Source: Candidatus Scalindua sp. SCAELEC01
Lineage (GTDB): Bacteria > Planctomycetota > Brocadiia > Brocadiales > Scalinduaceae
DNA: 64,000 nt
Direction of reading: 5' to 3'
Assembly (NCBI GenBank): GCA_004282745.1
Contig: SHMT01000018.1
Coordinates: 29,209 to 93,208 of the forward strand
Made by a program: the position numbers and the translations under genes. Under the pieces are notes generated by a model that worked only from the letters and a program-made list of their open reading frames with translations, was not told where the DNA came from and searched no databases. Positions 36,346 to 45,466 of this stretch are shown in pieces (position 1 is the stretch's first letter; every line of letters begins with the position of its first letter).

Positions 36346-37512
36346 ATGTCCATACGCTACTTTGCTACAAATAGGGATAGTGAAAGTCTTGGTCGGGATT
36401 TTAATCGTGAAAAACGCATAGGTTTGCAAAAAGGTGGCTACCATTTTGTCAACATGGAAGCCTATATGTCGCATTATTTATCTGATGTGGAATCAAAAAC
36501 TATGCCCTATGGCGTAATTGTAGATGATTCAAAAAAAGAGATATTTGATGAGTTCCTGAATAACGAAAAAATCGGCAGTGTCGTAATCTGTGTGCATGGG
36601 TTCAGTGTGCACTTCCACGATGCACAAACGTGGTATAGTATCCTGACAGATACGCTCAGACACACCAAAAGCCTGAGAAACCGTATGATTACCGATCCAA
36701 AAAATCCAGCAGATAAGAAACTCCTGAAAAGCAACCAAGTTGGAAAGGGTGATTTAACCGCCTTTATCGGTTTTTCCTGGCCCTCAAACGGCAATCTGGT
36801 AAGTTACGTTAGTGATCAGAGGGAGGCCATAAGTTCAGCCTCAATTTTGTCAAATCTTATATCCAGAATTCGAAGAACGTCTGATAAAAGCGTTAATCTC
36901 ATTTGCCACAGTATGGGAAACTTCCTTGCATGCCAAATGTTTAAACAATTGGTGAAAGAGGAGTCCTTGCCAAACGAACCCAATGCAAAAAAACTGAAAA
37001 CATTAAAGATACGAATGGGACGAATTGAGGACAATGATAGGGTAAATGCTGAGGATAGGTACTTTGTTGATAGATATATCATGTTGGCCCCTGATGTAGA
37101 GAGGAGGCATGTGACAAAGTGTGTTGAAATAATAGGGGGAAGAGAGCCATACGTTGGACCGTTCTATAGTGGGCTGGAACACCTTGTCGGACAGGTGCAC
37201 AATTTCTACTCTCGATTCGATGGTGCCTTAGCAATTTCAAATTACGAAAAAATTCCCCGCAAAGCGTTAGTTGAAGCAAAAGGCGTAATGGATAGAATAA
37301 CATTTGGAATGATCGATTTCTTTAAACGCAATCCGGACGAAAAATGGGAACGGAGGCTCGGATCAACCCAGCATCCGATAATCGCCCCTGCAAACATGAA
37401 ATCCCACAATGCTGTAGAACTATCCGGGAGAGAAATTGGCCATAGTGACTATGTCGATAGCAGAGAAATAGCCGAAGAGATTGGAAAGATACTTGTTTCA
37501 AGATTAGAATAG
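36346..37512 (+). CDS. Alpha/beta hydrolase of DUF900 type
   Basis: A 388-aa protein with an alpha/beta hydrolase core: VVICVHGFSVHFHDA (residues ~80-95), a central FSWPSNGN, and the nucleophile elbow CHSMGN (~190) with the catalytic Ser. A late YFVDRYIMLAPDVER and an acidic/histidine C-terminus follow (HNAVELSGREIGHSDY). The DUF900 family is found in proteobacteria and planctomycetes without an established substrate. The start has GGGAG at eight bases upstream. It is 130 bp downstream of fabD on the same strand and may be co-transcribed. Confidence 0.8.
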   Translation: MSIRYFATNRDSESLGRDFNREKRIGLQKGGYHFVNMEAYMSHYLSDVESKTMPYGVIVDDSKKEIFDEFLNNEKIGSVVICVHGFSVHFHDAQTWYSILTDTLRHTKSLRNRMITDPKNPADKKLLKSNQVGKGDLTAFIGFSWPSNGNLVSYVSDQREAISSASILSNLISRIRRTSDKSVNLICHSMGNFLACQMFKQLVKEESLPNEPNAKKLKTLKIRMGRIEDNDRVNAEDRYFVDRYIMLAPDVERRHVTKCVEIIGGREPYVGPFYSGLEHLVGQVHNFYSRFDGALAISNYEKIPRKALVEAKGVMDRITFGMIDFFKRNPDEKWERRLGSTQHPIIAPANMKSHNAVELSGREIGHSDYVDSREIAEEIGKILVSRLE

Positions 37513-37535
37513 AGAATCTGCAATTCTGTGTCTAC

Positions 37536-37717
37536 TATACCCATCACGAATTGGTTTTCGGTTTTCAGAACCAGATTTCACCAGAACTTTAAATCTTTCT
37601 CAATCACAAAATACTCGACTTAGCATTACTAAGCCTCCGGTTTTGTTCAATCGAAAAATCAAAATTTCAGACAAACTCTTGCCCTGAAATTCCTAAAACC
37701 ACTTCGTAATGGGTATA
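37536..37717 (-). repeat. Family C repeat, long copy
   Basis: The reverse complement of this region matches 55957-56105 over more than 100 bp (ACGxAGTGGTTTTAGGAAT, then TTCGATTGAACAAAACCGG, then GCTAAGTCGAGTATTTTGTG). The distal part (TATACCCATCACGAA to about 37595) instead matches 54906-54952. It sits between the DUF900 hydrolase and the next gene and has no ORF. Confidence 0.8.
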
Positions 37718-37771
37718 TCTTCAGCTACGGAGTTTTCTTAGAGTTTGAATTTCCTCTCAAAAGGATTTCAA

Positions 37772-38707
37772 TTATTTTGTCAAGCCAAGTTTATCTCTCA
37801 GTCCAATGTCTGTAGTTTTGTTTCTATTCCAGTAGTCAATCATGACGGTATCAGTTCGTCGCGCTTTTGTTGTGATCACTTTTGTGTTATCCCCTGACCC
37901 ATCTGGATATGACTCGTCCCACGACATAATGTCATAAGGGAAATTTTGGTTGAAACGGATTGACAGTCTCCTTTTCAGGGATGGATAGATAATACTATAG
38001 TTATAAACCTCCTCCCCATTCTCTTCCCGTATTTTAGTCAGTTTTGCAAAAGCCTTTTCAGCCCCTATTTTGATCATGCTCAATGTTGTATAGAAACTTC
38101 CAGGAACCATCTCCATCTCTCCTGAGGGAAGTGTATGGGGAGCAATACGTATTCGCGTCCAAATCTCATCCTCGAGGACCACTGATGGTAGAGTAACCGA
38201 TCTATCTCCCTCCTTTTCATAATACGAGTGTTGCAATACGTTATAAGCATCGCCTTCAAGATTATACTGAAGATAGAGATGACCGCACCAATCCTGCCTC
38301 GTCGTAGACACTTTCAGCGCCTTTTTTGAAGTGCGGTTACCATCAGGAATCGGTGTGAATACCGATTTCATCATTGAGTAGTCATAGATACCGGTATTGA
38401 ATCTTTTGATGGCGTTAAGCTTTAAAACCGGGATACTTTTCTCTCTGGATGCCTCGAAATCTGCTTTCACCTGTTTGTCAGGGTGAAAAGGCTCAGTAAC
38501 AAAGAGCAAAATAGCGAACCCTGGATGGATTTCACCATATCTACCCTGCTCCAGTTCAAAACGTGATATTTCAGCGCCGTTATGGTACCAATACGTGTGG
38601 AAGTCATTTGTCTCAGGCAATGATGAAGCATATAATGTATCGCCTAATAAGATGATAAACAGTTTTGTTATGAGCGTTACGTTAATTATCTTACATTTCA
38701 AAGCCAT
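37772..38707 (-). CDS. Secreted protein of unknown function
   Basis: About 311 aa with a signal peptide (MALKCKIINVTLITKLFIIL) and cleavage near LYASS. The mature part contains WYHNGAEISRFELEQGRYGE, PVLKLNAIKRFNTGIYDYSM, TRQDWCGHLYLQYN and RDKLGL. This resembles secreted proteins of Bacteroidetes sometimes labelled 'septum formation inhibitor Maf', a label I think is wrong because it has no Maf motif. The start ATG at 38707 has AAGGAG very close (two bases), which is odd. The frame is open much further upstream but that sequence is not protein-like. The function is unknown. Confidence 0.75.
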   Translation of the reverse strand: MALKCKIINVTLITKLFIILLGDTLYASSLPETNDFHTYWYHNGAEISRFELEQGRYGEIHPGFAILLFVTEPFHPDKQVKADFEASREKSIPVLKLNAIKRFNTGIYDYSMMKSVFTPIPDGNRTSKKALKVSTTRQDWCGHLYLQYNLEGDAYNVLQHSYYEKEGDRSVTLPSVVLEDEIWTRIRIAPHTLPSGEMEMVPGSFYTTLSMIKIGAEKAFAKLTKIREENGEEVYNYSIIYPSLKRRLSIRFNQNFPYDIMSWDESYPDGSGDNTKVITTKARRTDTVMIDYWNRNKTTDIGLRDKLGLTK

Positions 38708-39014
38708 TCTCCTTGAGTAGTAATAAAGTTTTCGTTTCAACATAGCCAAACGGTACTCCGGTTTCAATATGAAATAGAAGAGACCCATCAATAAATTCGG
38801 TGGGTAGATCCATTGATATTCTCCTACTTTACAGTATATTACCCTCAAGACATTACGTACGATAGATTGCTTAAGCGTATCGTATGTCATTATTAAGCTA
38901 CAGGATAGGCTTAAGTTGAAGCATAAAATAGGTAGTAGAAGAAGAAAAGAGAGATGATATGAGCACTTCGTAATACGAAACTGAAGATTTCGACCCGGAC
39001 AAAAACCGCTGAGG

Positions 39015-39119
39015 ACTTTACTCGCGCAATTGAGCTCGGATTTTACTTGTCTGCCCGTCCGAATGGCCTGATGACCGGGCGGGTGTGCTAGGTCTGAAGA
39101 CCAGTATGTGATGAGTATA
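39015..39119 (+). repeat. Family B repeat, diverged copy
   Basis: It starts TTTACTCGCGCAATTG, contains CCCGTCCGAATGGCCTGATGA and GACCGGGCGGG from the GC-rich centre of module 1, and ends TGATGAGTATA. It mixes parts of both modules. It lies between the secreted protein and the membrane protein gene. Confidence 0.65.
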
Positions 39120-39123
39120 TAAT

Positions 39124-39573
39124 TTAATCGCCATCTCTGTTTTTCAAATTTTGCCAAAGAAAAAAATAGTATCTGTAGCTTGAAATTAAAAGAGCGCCAC
39201 CTATCGTAGTATACAAAATAGACAAATAGTGTTTTGGAATTGGAGAATGGCGTAGAAAAATTCCTAATGTAATCATTATACTAATGAGCAGATAACTCTT
39301 CCAAGCCTGAAACGCAAAGATACATCTTTTCCCACTGCTGAGAGAGATGCGCTTAATATTCTTCTGTGCAATATAAGAAAATCCAAAACGAAACAAGATA
39401 CAGGCTAAGGCGATACCAATTAAACCATGTACAAGTGCAATTCTCAAGGGGACAAGTTCAAGCCAGATAAATGATAACCGGCACAGCATCATTCCAATCG
39501 TAGTCCACGTTGCACCGGCTATGGCAAGAAGCCACTTTTCAGAAACGGCAGGCTTCAACCTTGTTAATAACAC
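39124..39573 (-). CDS. Four-helix membrane protein of unknown function
   Basis: A 149-aa protein starting at GTG, with GGAGG five bases upstream. Hydrophobic segments lie at residues ~15-34 (WLLAIAGATWTTIGMMLCRL), ~37-55, ~85-100 and ~110-130. Short positively charged linkers suggest four transmembrane helices. No motif was recognised; the C-terminus is hydrophilic (LWQNLKNRDGD). It lies upstream of the secreted protein on the same strand. Confidence 0.65.
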   Translation of the reverse strand: MLLTRLKPAVSEKWLLAIAGATWTTIGMMLCRLSFIWLELVPLRIALVHGLIGIALACILFRFGFSYIAQKNIKRISLSSGKRCIFAFQAWKSYLLISIMITLGIFLRHSPIPKHYLSILYTTIGGALLISSYRYYFFLWQNLKNRDGD

Positions 39574-40003
39574 ACTATCGCCTCCACACTCATCATAATT
39601 TAAAATGAGAACCACAATTCTTAAGGGTTACTATCTAAAAAATGGATAAAAATGTCAAGGAAAATGTCTCGATAGAACCTCTTCACCGGTATACGTACCG
39701 GTACTTAAAAGGGTTTTTCATTTTTGTCTTGAATAGAAACAACCATTGTTTTACTATGTAAACGTGTACATATAAAGTACCATACTGGTTATTGTTACAT
39801 TTCGTTTTGTACTATTTACCTTATATACCCCCCTTCTCGTTTAAGGTCTCAATGAGTGTTAAATAGAATAACTTAATAGGTATTCTCTTCCGGTTTTCAG
39901 TAGTAGCAAGTTAACCATCTCGTTTTTCATCTCATACGCTGGAAATGTATTATAACGTGATGAAGACTTTATCCTTTAGGAGAGAAGGTGGGTAGGCGGA
40001 AAG
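39574..40003. other. Divergent intergenic region with a hairpin
   Basis: About 430 bp between the membrane protein gene and cysH. It contains a perfect hairpin ACCGGTA/TACCGGT with a TACG loop (39685-39702) followed within 20 bases by TTTTTC, a possible terminator or regulatory stem. No known riboswitch was identified. Confidence 0.5.
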
Positions 40004-40774
40004 GTGAAAATGTTAATCGATGAAGTCCTTGTAAAAAAATTAGAAGAGATTGAAGATCCAGGAGAGTTGATGGCAGAATTGTTCCGACAATTTGGGAACC
40101 GTGCCGCAATTGGTACCAGCGGACAATGGTCAGGAGTAGCTCTGATTGATATGGTAATTCGCGCCGGGATTACCAAACCGAATGTCTACACAGTAGACAC
40201 CTTACGCCTTTTTCCAGAAACCTACGATCTTATGCGTGAGTTGGAAAGGAGGTACACGATTAAGATTAAAAAGGCTGTACCCGATTTTAACGCCGTAAGT
40301 AAAATGGTTCGCGACCATGGGGAGATGATCTTTTTCAATAGCAAGGCAAAACAAGAGTATTGCTGCAAAATCCGTAAGGTTGATCCAAACAATAGGATTT
40401 TGAACACCTTAGATGTCTGGATTACGGGCGTACGGGCAGATCAGTCAAACAGTAGGTCTCAAGTAAAGCGGGTGGATATTGTCACTCATATGGAGGAAAA
40501 CGGTATGGAAAGACCTTTGCTTAAAGTTACACCCTTAATAAATTGGACGGAAGAGGATGTTAAGGACTACGCGAAGAAACATCGGGTGCCAACACACAAA
40601 TTGCTTGAGATTGAACGAGACGGATGGCATTACGCTTCACTTGGCTGCATTATCTGTACAACACCCATTGGCCCTCATGAAAGCCGCCGTGCCGGACGGT
40701 GGAGATGGTTTAACTATGCCCTCAACGATGATCATAAAGAGTGCGGCCTACACCTTCCAAGAAAATATGAATGA
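40004..40774 (+). CDS. cysH: Adenylyl-sulfate (APS) reductase, thioredoxin-dependent type
   Basis: An assimilatory sulfonucleotide reductase of ~256 aa. A P-loop-like GTSGQWSGVALIDM, TVDTLRLFPETY and a paired YCCKIRK are followed by GCIICTT. The CC...CxxC arrangement binds the [4Fe-4S] cluster that marks APS rather than PAPS reductases. The C-terminal ECGLH carries the catalytic cysteine. It reduces APS to sulfite for cysteine synthesis. The start is GTG at 40004 or the ATG two codons later; GGCGGAAAG precedes. No sulfate activation genes are next to it. A family A repeat follows 80 bp after the stop. Confidence 0.92.
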   Translation: MKMLIDEVLVKKLEEIEDPGELMAELFRQFGNRAAIGTSGQWSGVALIDMVIRAGITKPNVYTVDTLRLFPETYDLMRELERRYTIKIKKAVPDFNAVSKMVRDHGEMIFFNSKAKQEYCCKIRKVDPNNRILNTLDVWITGVRADQSNSRSQVKRVDIVTHMEENGMERPLLKVTPLINWTEEDVKDYAKKHRVPTHKLLEIERDGWHYASLGCIICTTPIGPHESRRAGRWRWFNYALNDDHKECGLHLPRKYE

Positions 40775-40856
40775 GAAGGATTCTTTGTCACACACCTCCC
40801 TAGCGGCTAATCCAAAACAGTCCAGAGATACCCATTACACAATTATTTTCTTAATT

Positions 40857-41003
40857 AGTGTTTGAACGAAAACTACCCATCTACTACGTTACTGCAACAA
40901 TTTCGAAATCCTCAAGTACAATTGTACGTTCCGGTTACGAAATTGTTACGCGCCTTGTACCTGGGTACTTTTCACTCAAACACAGAGTTTTCGTTCAGAC
41001 ACT
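40857..41003 (+). mobile_element. Family A MITE-like element, full copy
   Basis: A 147-bp copy with the duplication AATT on both sides (40853-40856 and 41004-41007). The right duplication overlaps the TAA stop of der (41006-41008), so the element sits at the 3' end of der. Confidence 0.9.
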
Positions 41004-41005
41004 AA

Positions 41006-42340
41006 TTATCCTGACTGCAGATTTGAGTCTCTCTGTTTCGGTCTGAAGTAAAATTGTAGGGGTATTTCTTGAAAAGGAAAAGTCTTACGGAGCTGATTAG
41101 ATAAATACCGTTCATAATCTGCATTAAAAAAAGATTTGTCGTTAACAAACAAAACGAACGTTGGTGGACAGACGTTCACCTGTGTACTATAGTAAATCTT
41201 TGCCACCTTACTCTTTTTCCTGGTTGGACGATGGAGGTGAAAGGCGTGTTCAATTGCTTTGTTTAGTTCAGCCGTTGATATCCGCGTGTTTGCCTGATCA
41301 AAAATTTCTTGAGCTAAGGCTATCGTCTCTATTACGTTTGAACCATTCATTGCACTCATGAAAGAGAGAGGAGAAAAGGACAATCCCGGTAGACGTGATT
41401 GGACATAATTGGTAAATGTTTCTGTCTCAACCTGCCCTGCGAGGTCCCATTTGTTAATAACCAGTATACACGGTTTGTATTGTGTTTTGATATAATCACC
41501 AATTTTTTTATCCACTTGCGAAATCTTCCGTGGTGCATCTATCAGCAATATTACCACATCTGCGCGTCGAATGGACCTCTCAACTCTTGCCATACTATAA
41601 AATTCGATAGAACCCTGAATCTGTTTTTTCTTTCTCACACCAGCGGTATCGATTGCAATGAAAGGCTTCCCCTTAATCTCAAATTTTACATCAATAGAAT
41701 CACGAGTTGTTCCGAGGGTTTCACTAACAATCACCCTCTCTTCATGGGCTAGTGTATTTATCAATGTAGATTTTCCCGCATTTCTTTTTCCTACTATCGC
41801 AATCTTCATTATGGGTGCTGACACCTTCTCATTCGGTTCTAGAGCAGGGAAGCTCGCAATAATTTTATCTAAGAGATCTGTTTTACCATGCCCCTCTATC
41901 GCAGAAATTGTTAATGGCTCTCCCATACCCAATTTATAAAAATCACCCGCATGCAACTCGAATTTTGGTGTGTCACACTTATTAGCAACAAGCAGCAGTG
42001 GTTTTTTTATCCTCCGAAGCCTTTCTGCAATATCAACATCTAATGGAGTTACCCCTTCACGAACATCAACAACAAAAAGAATGAGGTCCGCTTTTTTGAG
42101 AGCCAACTCAATCTGAATTTCAATCTCATAGGTCAGCTCGTCTACGTCATTAACACCTATACCACCCGTATCAATGAGCTCAAACAGCTTTCCATCATGC
42201 TCAATTTCTACAGAAACTCTATCTCTCGTAACACCGCTCACAGAATCTACTATGGAGATTCGTCTCTTTGCTAAGCAGTTCAAGAGTGAAGATTTCCCTA
42301 CATTTGGCCTACCAATGATAGCTACGGTTGGAAAAAACAT
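41006..42340 (-). CDS. der: Ribosome-associated GTPase Der (EngA)
   Basis: Der has two tandem GTPase domains and a C-terminal KH-like domain and acts in 50S ribosome assembly. It is 444 aa. G domain 1: GRPNVGKSS (residues ~9), DTGG, ANKCD. G domain 2: GKRNAGKST (~183), DTAGVRKK, INKWD. The C-terminal KH-like region has NKAIEHAFHLHRPTRKKSK. The stop codon overlaps the 4-bp duplication of a family A repeat; it likely predates the insertion. A tract of small proteins (yacG, fmdB) lies upstream on the same strand. Confidence 0.97.
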   Translation of the reverse strand: MFFPTVAIIGRPNVGKSSLLNCLAKRRISIVDSVSGVTRDRVSVEIEHDGKLFELIDTGGIGVNDVDELTYEIEIQIELALKKADLILFVVDVREGVTPLDVDIAERLRRIKKPLLLVANKCDTPKFELHAGDFYKLGMGEPLTISAIEGHGKTDLLDKIIASFPALEPNEKVSAPIMKIAIVGKRNAGKSTLINTLAHEERVIVSETLGTTRDSIDVKFEIKGKPFIAIDTAGVRKKKQIQGSIEFYSMARVERSIRRADVVILLIDAPRKISQVDKKIGDYIKTQYKPCILVINKWDLAGQVETETFTNYVQSRLPGLSFSPLSFMSAMNGSNVIETIALAQEIFDQANTRISTAELNKAIEHAFHLHRPTRKKSKVAKIYYSTQVNVCPPTFVLFVNDKSFFNADYERYLSNQLRKTFPFQEIPLQFYFRPKQRDSNLQSG

Positions 42341-42439
42341 TCTTTACCATTAAAAAAAGTTAAGGTTACAAAATAAGCAGGCAACAACTACCCATCATTG
42401 TTGTCACCAAATTTATTAGAAGTATAAAAAAAATCTACA

Positions 42440-42491
42440 GGAACCATTCTGATATCTTGCAATCCGAAAACCATTATGAGATAAGTATCTT
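42440..42491 (+). repeat. Family B second module, degenerate
   Basis: ATCCGAAAACCATTATGAGA followed by TAAGTATC, with a poorly preserved left half. It lies between der and yacG. Confidence 0.6.
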
Positions 42492-42565
42492 TCAGGAATG
42501 AAATGGAGAGGGTGTGATAAAAAAAGGTATGTAAATTGGCCTTACGCTCAACAAACAATTTCAGG

Positions 42566-42760
42566 TTAACGATGAGAAATTCCTTGTTCACCATCTATTA
42601 TATCGTTTCTCAGCGGCTCTTCAATGCCATGTTCCTCGTTTAACCACAAACCGAAATCCATCAACTGACAACGCTCACTGCAAAAGGGAAATGTGGGAAA
42701 ATCACTGATCGAGTTGTAGATAATGTCTGCTTTGCAATACCGGCACTTAATCTTTGACAT
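42566..42760 (-). CDS. yacG: YacG-type zinc-finger protein
   Basis: A 64-aa zinc finger protein: CRYCKADI, then FCSERCQLMDFGLWLNEEHG, the C-x2-C...C-x3-C and DLxxWL-type signature of YacG (DUF329). YacG of E. coli inhibits DNA gyrase. The start overlaps the 3' end of fmdB by 14 bp, suggesting translational coupling. The C-terminal tail (EPLRNDIIDGEQGISHR) is typical in length. Confidence 0.88.
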   Translation of the reverse strand: MSKIKCRYCKADIIYNSISDFPTFPFCSERCQLMDFGLWLNEEHGIEEPLRNDIIDGEQGISHR

Positions 42761-43034
42761 CTGTCTTCTTCTCTTTCTTCTCTTTCTTACTTTTCTTATC
42801 TTTGTTCTCAGTAGATGAAGTTTCTGCTTTTACCCTCGCTTTGTACTCATCACTCCTATAATCTGTTTGGTAAAACCCAGACCCCTTAAAGATAATCGTG
42901 CTACCAGCCCCAATGAGGCGTTCTACAGTTAGTTTTTTACATTTCGGACATTTCTTTATCGGTTTATCTTTTATCGAATGAAATAACTCAAATTCATGAT
43001 TACATGCATTACATCTATAATCATATGTTGGCAT
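42747..43034 (-). CDS. FmdB-type zinc-ribbon protein
   Basis: A 95-aa protein starting MPTYDYRCNACNHEFELFHS, the classic FmdB N-terminus. The second knuckle is KKCPKCKKLTVERLIG, with GSTIIFKGSGFYQTDYR after it. The tail is strongly basic/acidic (ENKDKKSKKEKKEKKTDVKD). These proteins are predicted zinc-binding regulators of unknown role. Overlaps yacG. Confidence 0.9.
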   Translation of the reverse strand: MPTYDYRCNACNHEFELFHSIKDKPIKKCPKCKKLTVERLIGAGSTIIFKGSGFYQTDYRSDEYKARVKAETSSTENKDKKSKKEKKEKKTDVKD

Positions 43035-43047
43035 CTTACTTATCCTT

Positions 43048-43243
43048 TTACACTAAAACCGATTTGGTTTTCTGTTTTGCCCGTCCCCGCCAGAAAGAGC
43101 ATCGCCCGCCCGGCCTGTCAGCCATTCGGACGGGGGCTGGCGAACGGCTGACAGGCCGGGCGGGTTGAAAACCAAATCTTGGTGAAGGTATACTCACTCA
43201 GTTTTTTCTCGGTTGTTATCCGAACTATTATGAAATGAGTATA
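43048..43243 (-). repeat. Family B composite repeat with a 19-bp GC-rich palindrome
   Basis: Module 1 is expanded here: CCCGCCCGGCCTGTCAGCC (43105-43123) is followed after 22 bp by its exact reverse complement (43146-43164), giving a strong 19-bp hairpin. Module 2 follows at 43189-43243. It separates grpE from fmdB and could act as a terminator or processing site. Confidence 0.9.
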
Positions 43244-43262
43244 ACAAAATTTACAAAGAATC

Positions 43263-43964
43263 TTAATCATAACTTACTTCATCAGCTTCCCCTTCAGTTT
43301 CATCTTCATCAACAGTTCTTTTAGAAACTTTTACTTTTGAAGGTCTAATTACACGCTCTTTCAACAAAAAACCCTGCTGAAATTCTTCAGTAACGGTGTG
43401 ATGCGGTAAATCATTATTCTCCTCTTCAACTACCGCTTCATGTAGGTTTGGATCAAATGGCTTCCCTACAGGCTCTATGGGCGTTACCCCATATTTCCCT
43501 AAAACCTTGAGTAACTGATTCTCTATCAACCTCACCCCGTCAATAAATTTCTCTAAATCATCTGAATCCTCTGCGTGCTTCAAGGCCCTTTCAAAATTAT
43601 CTATTTCCGGAAAGAGGTCAAGTACGAGTTCTTGAATAGAAAAATTCCTGGCAGACTCAAGCTCTTTACGCATTCGCTTTTGATAATTTGCAAATTCAGC
43701 ACGTGTTCTGAGTAATTGATCCAGAACAGAATCATGATCTGCAGCCTTTTTCCGTAAGACATCTACTTCATCTTTTGTCAAAAAAAGCTGTTCTTCAATG
43801 TCATCTCCTTCATCATCAGACTGTAGTTCCGTATCTTCTCCTGAAACAGATCCACCCTCTTCCCCTAATTCTTGATATTTACTATTCATATGTTGCTTGG
43901 CATCTTCGTGATCATTCCTCATCTCTTCTCTATTTTCATCATTGTCATTCTTTACCTTCGACAT
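43263..43964 (-). CDS. grpE: GrpE nucleotide-exchange factor
   Basis: GrpE releases ADP from DnaK. A 233-aa protein with a long acidic N-terminal extension (residues 1-70, many Glu/Asp), a coiled coil (LRTRAEFANYQKRMRKELE, ~87-105), and a C-terminal beta-domain with the motif GVTPIEPVGKPFDPNLHEAV. A GGAGGTAA Shine-Dalgarno precedes. dnaJ lies immediately upstream (40 bp) on the same strand; dnaK is not in the window. Confidence 0.95.
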   Translation of the reverse strand: MSKVKNDNDENREEMRNDHEDAKQHMNSKYQELGEEGGSVSGEDTELQSDDEGDDIEEQLFLTKDEVDVLRKKAADHDSVLDQLLRTRAEFANYQKRMRKELESARNFSIQELVLDLFPEIDNFERALKHAEDSDDLEKFIDGVRLIENQLLKVLGKYGVTPIEPVGKPFDPNLHEAVVEEENNDLPHHTVTEEFQQGFLLKERVIRPSKVKVSKRTVDEDETEGEADEVSYD

Positions 43965-44004
43965 AGCGCAAAATTACCTCCATCACCGCAGACCGCCAGG
44001 TTAA

Positions 44005-45135
44005 CTATAGATAATCCTTTAATTTTTTAAAAAAACTTTTCCGTTTGGGCGTTACATTCTTATGCTCCAATTCCGAAAATTCTCTCAATAATTGTTCCTG
44101 CCTAGGAGTTAGCTTAGTGGGTGTTTCCACCATTAAGTGTACCAACAAATTTCCTTTTCCACCACCCCTAACATTGGGAAACCCTTCACCTCTGACAGAA
44201 ATAATATCACCATTTTGAGTGCCAGCAGGGACCTTAACGTTTACACATTTCCCTGAAACAGTAGGTGCATCAATATTACACCCCAATGCTGCCTGAGTAA
44301 ACGTAATCGGAAATTCACAGATTATATCATTGTCTTGTCTCTGGAAAATATTGTGTGGTCTTATATGTATGTCACAATATAAATCTCCGGGATGTGCACC
44401 GTTCTCACCGGATTCCCCCTGCCCGCTAATACGCAACCTTGTTCCATCTTCAATACCAGCCGGGACAGACACTTTTATTTGAGATTTTTTTGGATAGAGC
44501 CCTTGTCCATGGCATTTATGACAAGGTGTTTCAATTATCCTTCCACCACCCTTGCACTTTGGACAGGTAGTTCTTAAGGTAAAAAACCCCTGCCTTTGAT
44601 GGATCTCTCCTTTTCCCTTACAATAAGGACAAGTAACGGGTGACGTACCTTTGCGTGCACCGGTCCCCCTACACTCTTCACAAAAGCTCCTCTTGGTAAG
44701 CTCTATTGTTTTTTCTGCGACACTTGCTACCTCAACAAAATCCAATACAATATCGCATCGCAAGCTTGCACCACGTTTGGCGCCCCTTGTCCTTGATCCA
44801 CCACCAAAAAACTCTTCAAAAATACCGCCACCGCCACCCCCACCGCCAAAGATATCACCAAACGCATCAAATATATCTTCAAAGTTACCAAAACCTCGAG
44901 ACTCAACGCCTTTTAACCCTTCATGTCCAAACTGATCATACCTTTGTCTCTTTTGCGGGTCACTCAGGACCTCGTACGCCTCAGCCGCTGCTTTAAATTT
45001 TTCCTCAGCTTCTTTATCCCCCGGATTCTTATCTGGATGATATTTTACCGCCAACTTCCTGAAAGAGCGTTTAAGATCATCCTGAGACGCATCTCTTTTC
45101 ACCTTAAGCACAACATAATAGTCTTCTTTTTTCAT
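44005..45135 (-). CDS. dnaJ: Chaperone DnaJ
   Basis: A 376-aa type I J-protein. J domain (residues 1-70) with YHPDKNPGD. The Gly-rich region [14 protein letters not shown] (~95-110) is followed by four CxxCxGxG zinc repeats ([32 protein letters not shown], ~148-216), then the C-terminal substrate domains. DnaJ stimulates DnaK ATP hydrolysis. A strong intrinsic terminator separates it from the upstream groEL2. It is probably co-transcribed with grpE. Confidence 0.97.
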   Translation of the reverse strand: MKKEDYYVVLKVKRDASQDDLKRSFRKLAVKYHPDKNPGDKEAEEKFKAAAEAYEVLSDPQKRQRYDQFGHEGLKGVESRGFGNFEDIFDAFGDIFGGGGGGGGIFEEFFGGGSRTRGAKRGASLRCDIVLDFVEVASVAEKTIELTKRSFCEECRGTGARKGTSPVTCPYCKGKGEIHQRQGFFTLRTTCPKCKGGGRIIETPCHKCHGQGLYPKKSQIKVSVPAGIEDGTRLRISGQGESGENGAHPGDLYCDIHIRPHNIFQRQDNDIICEFPITFTQAALGCNIDAPTVSGKCVNVKVPAGTQNGDIISVRGEGFPNVRGGGKGNLLVHLMVETPTKLTPRQEQLLREFSELEHKNVTPKRKSFFKKLKDYL

Positions 45136-45337
45136 GGGAATACTAAGCTATGAATTTTTAAAATCTTGTTATCAGTCCACATTCAAAACCAACTTACATA
45201 CATTTTTGTAAACTTTTGATACAAAACAAGTTAATGATTACTACCTGTCTTTAATAAGCGGTATCCATAATACTCTTGATATAAAAAATGTCAAGAAGGT
45301 TTTGATGAATAAACCATCAGGACTCCATAAAACAAAC

Positions 45338-45367
45338 AAAAAGGCCACATTAAGAAGTGGCCTTTTT
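45338..45367 (-). terminator. Strong bidirectional intrinsic terminator
   Basis: AAAAAGGCCAC, an 8-base loop, then GTGGCCTTTTT. The 11-bp perfect stem, including the flanking A and T runs, would terminate transcription in either direction. It closes the groEL1-groES-groEL2 operon before dnaJ. Confidence 0.9.
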
Positions 45368-45466
45368 ATTACATCAGAAATCCTCAAAATTACTGGTATC
45401 TAAACAAAAGAAAAAGCACCATCCAATTTAATTTCATCTACAGATGTTGTCAACAGATGCCCTAAA

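Noticed and set aside
38708..39157. Upstream extension of the secreted protein gene
   Set aside because: It crosses a family B repeat and has no signal-like or conserved sequence before the hydrophobic segment at MALKCK.
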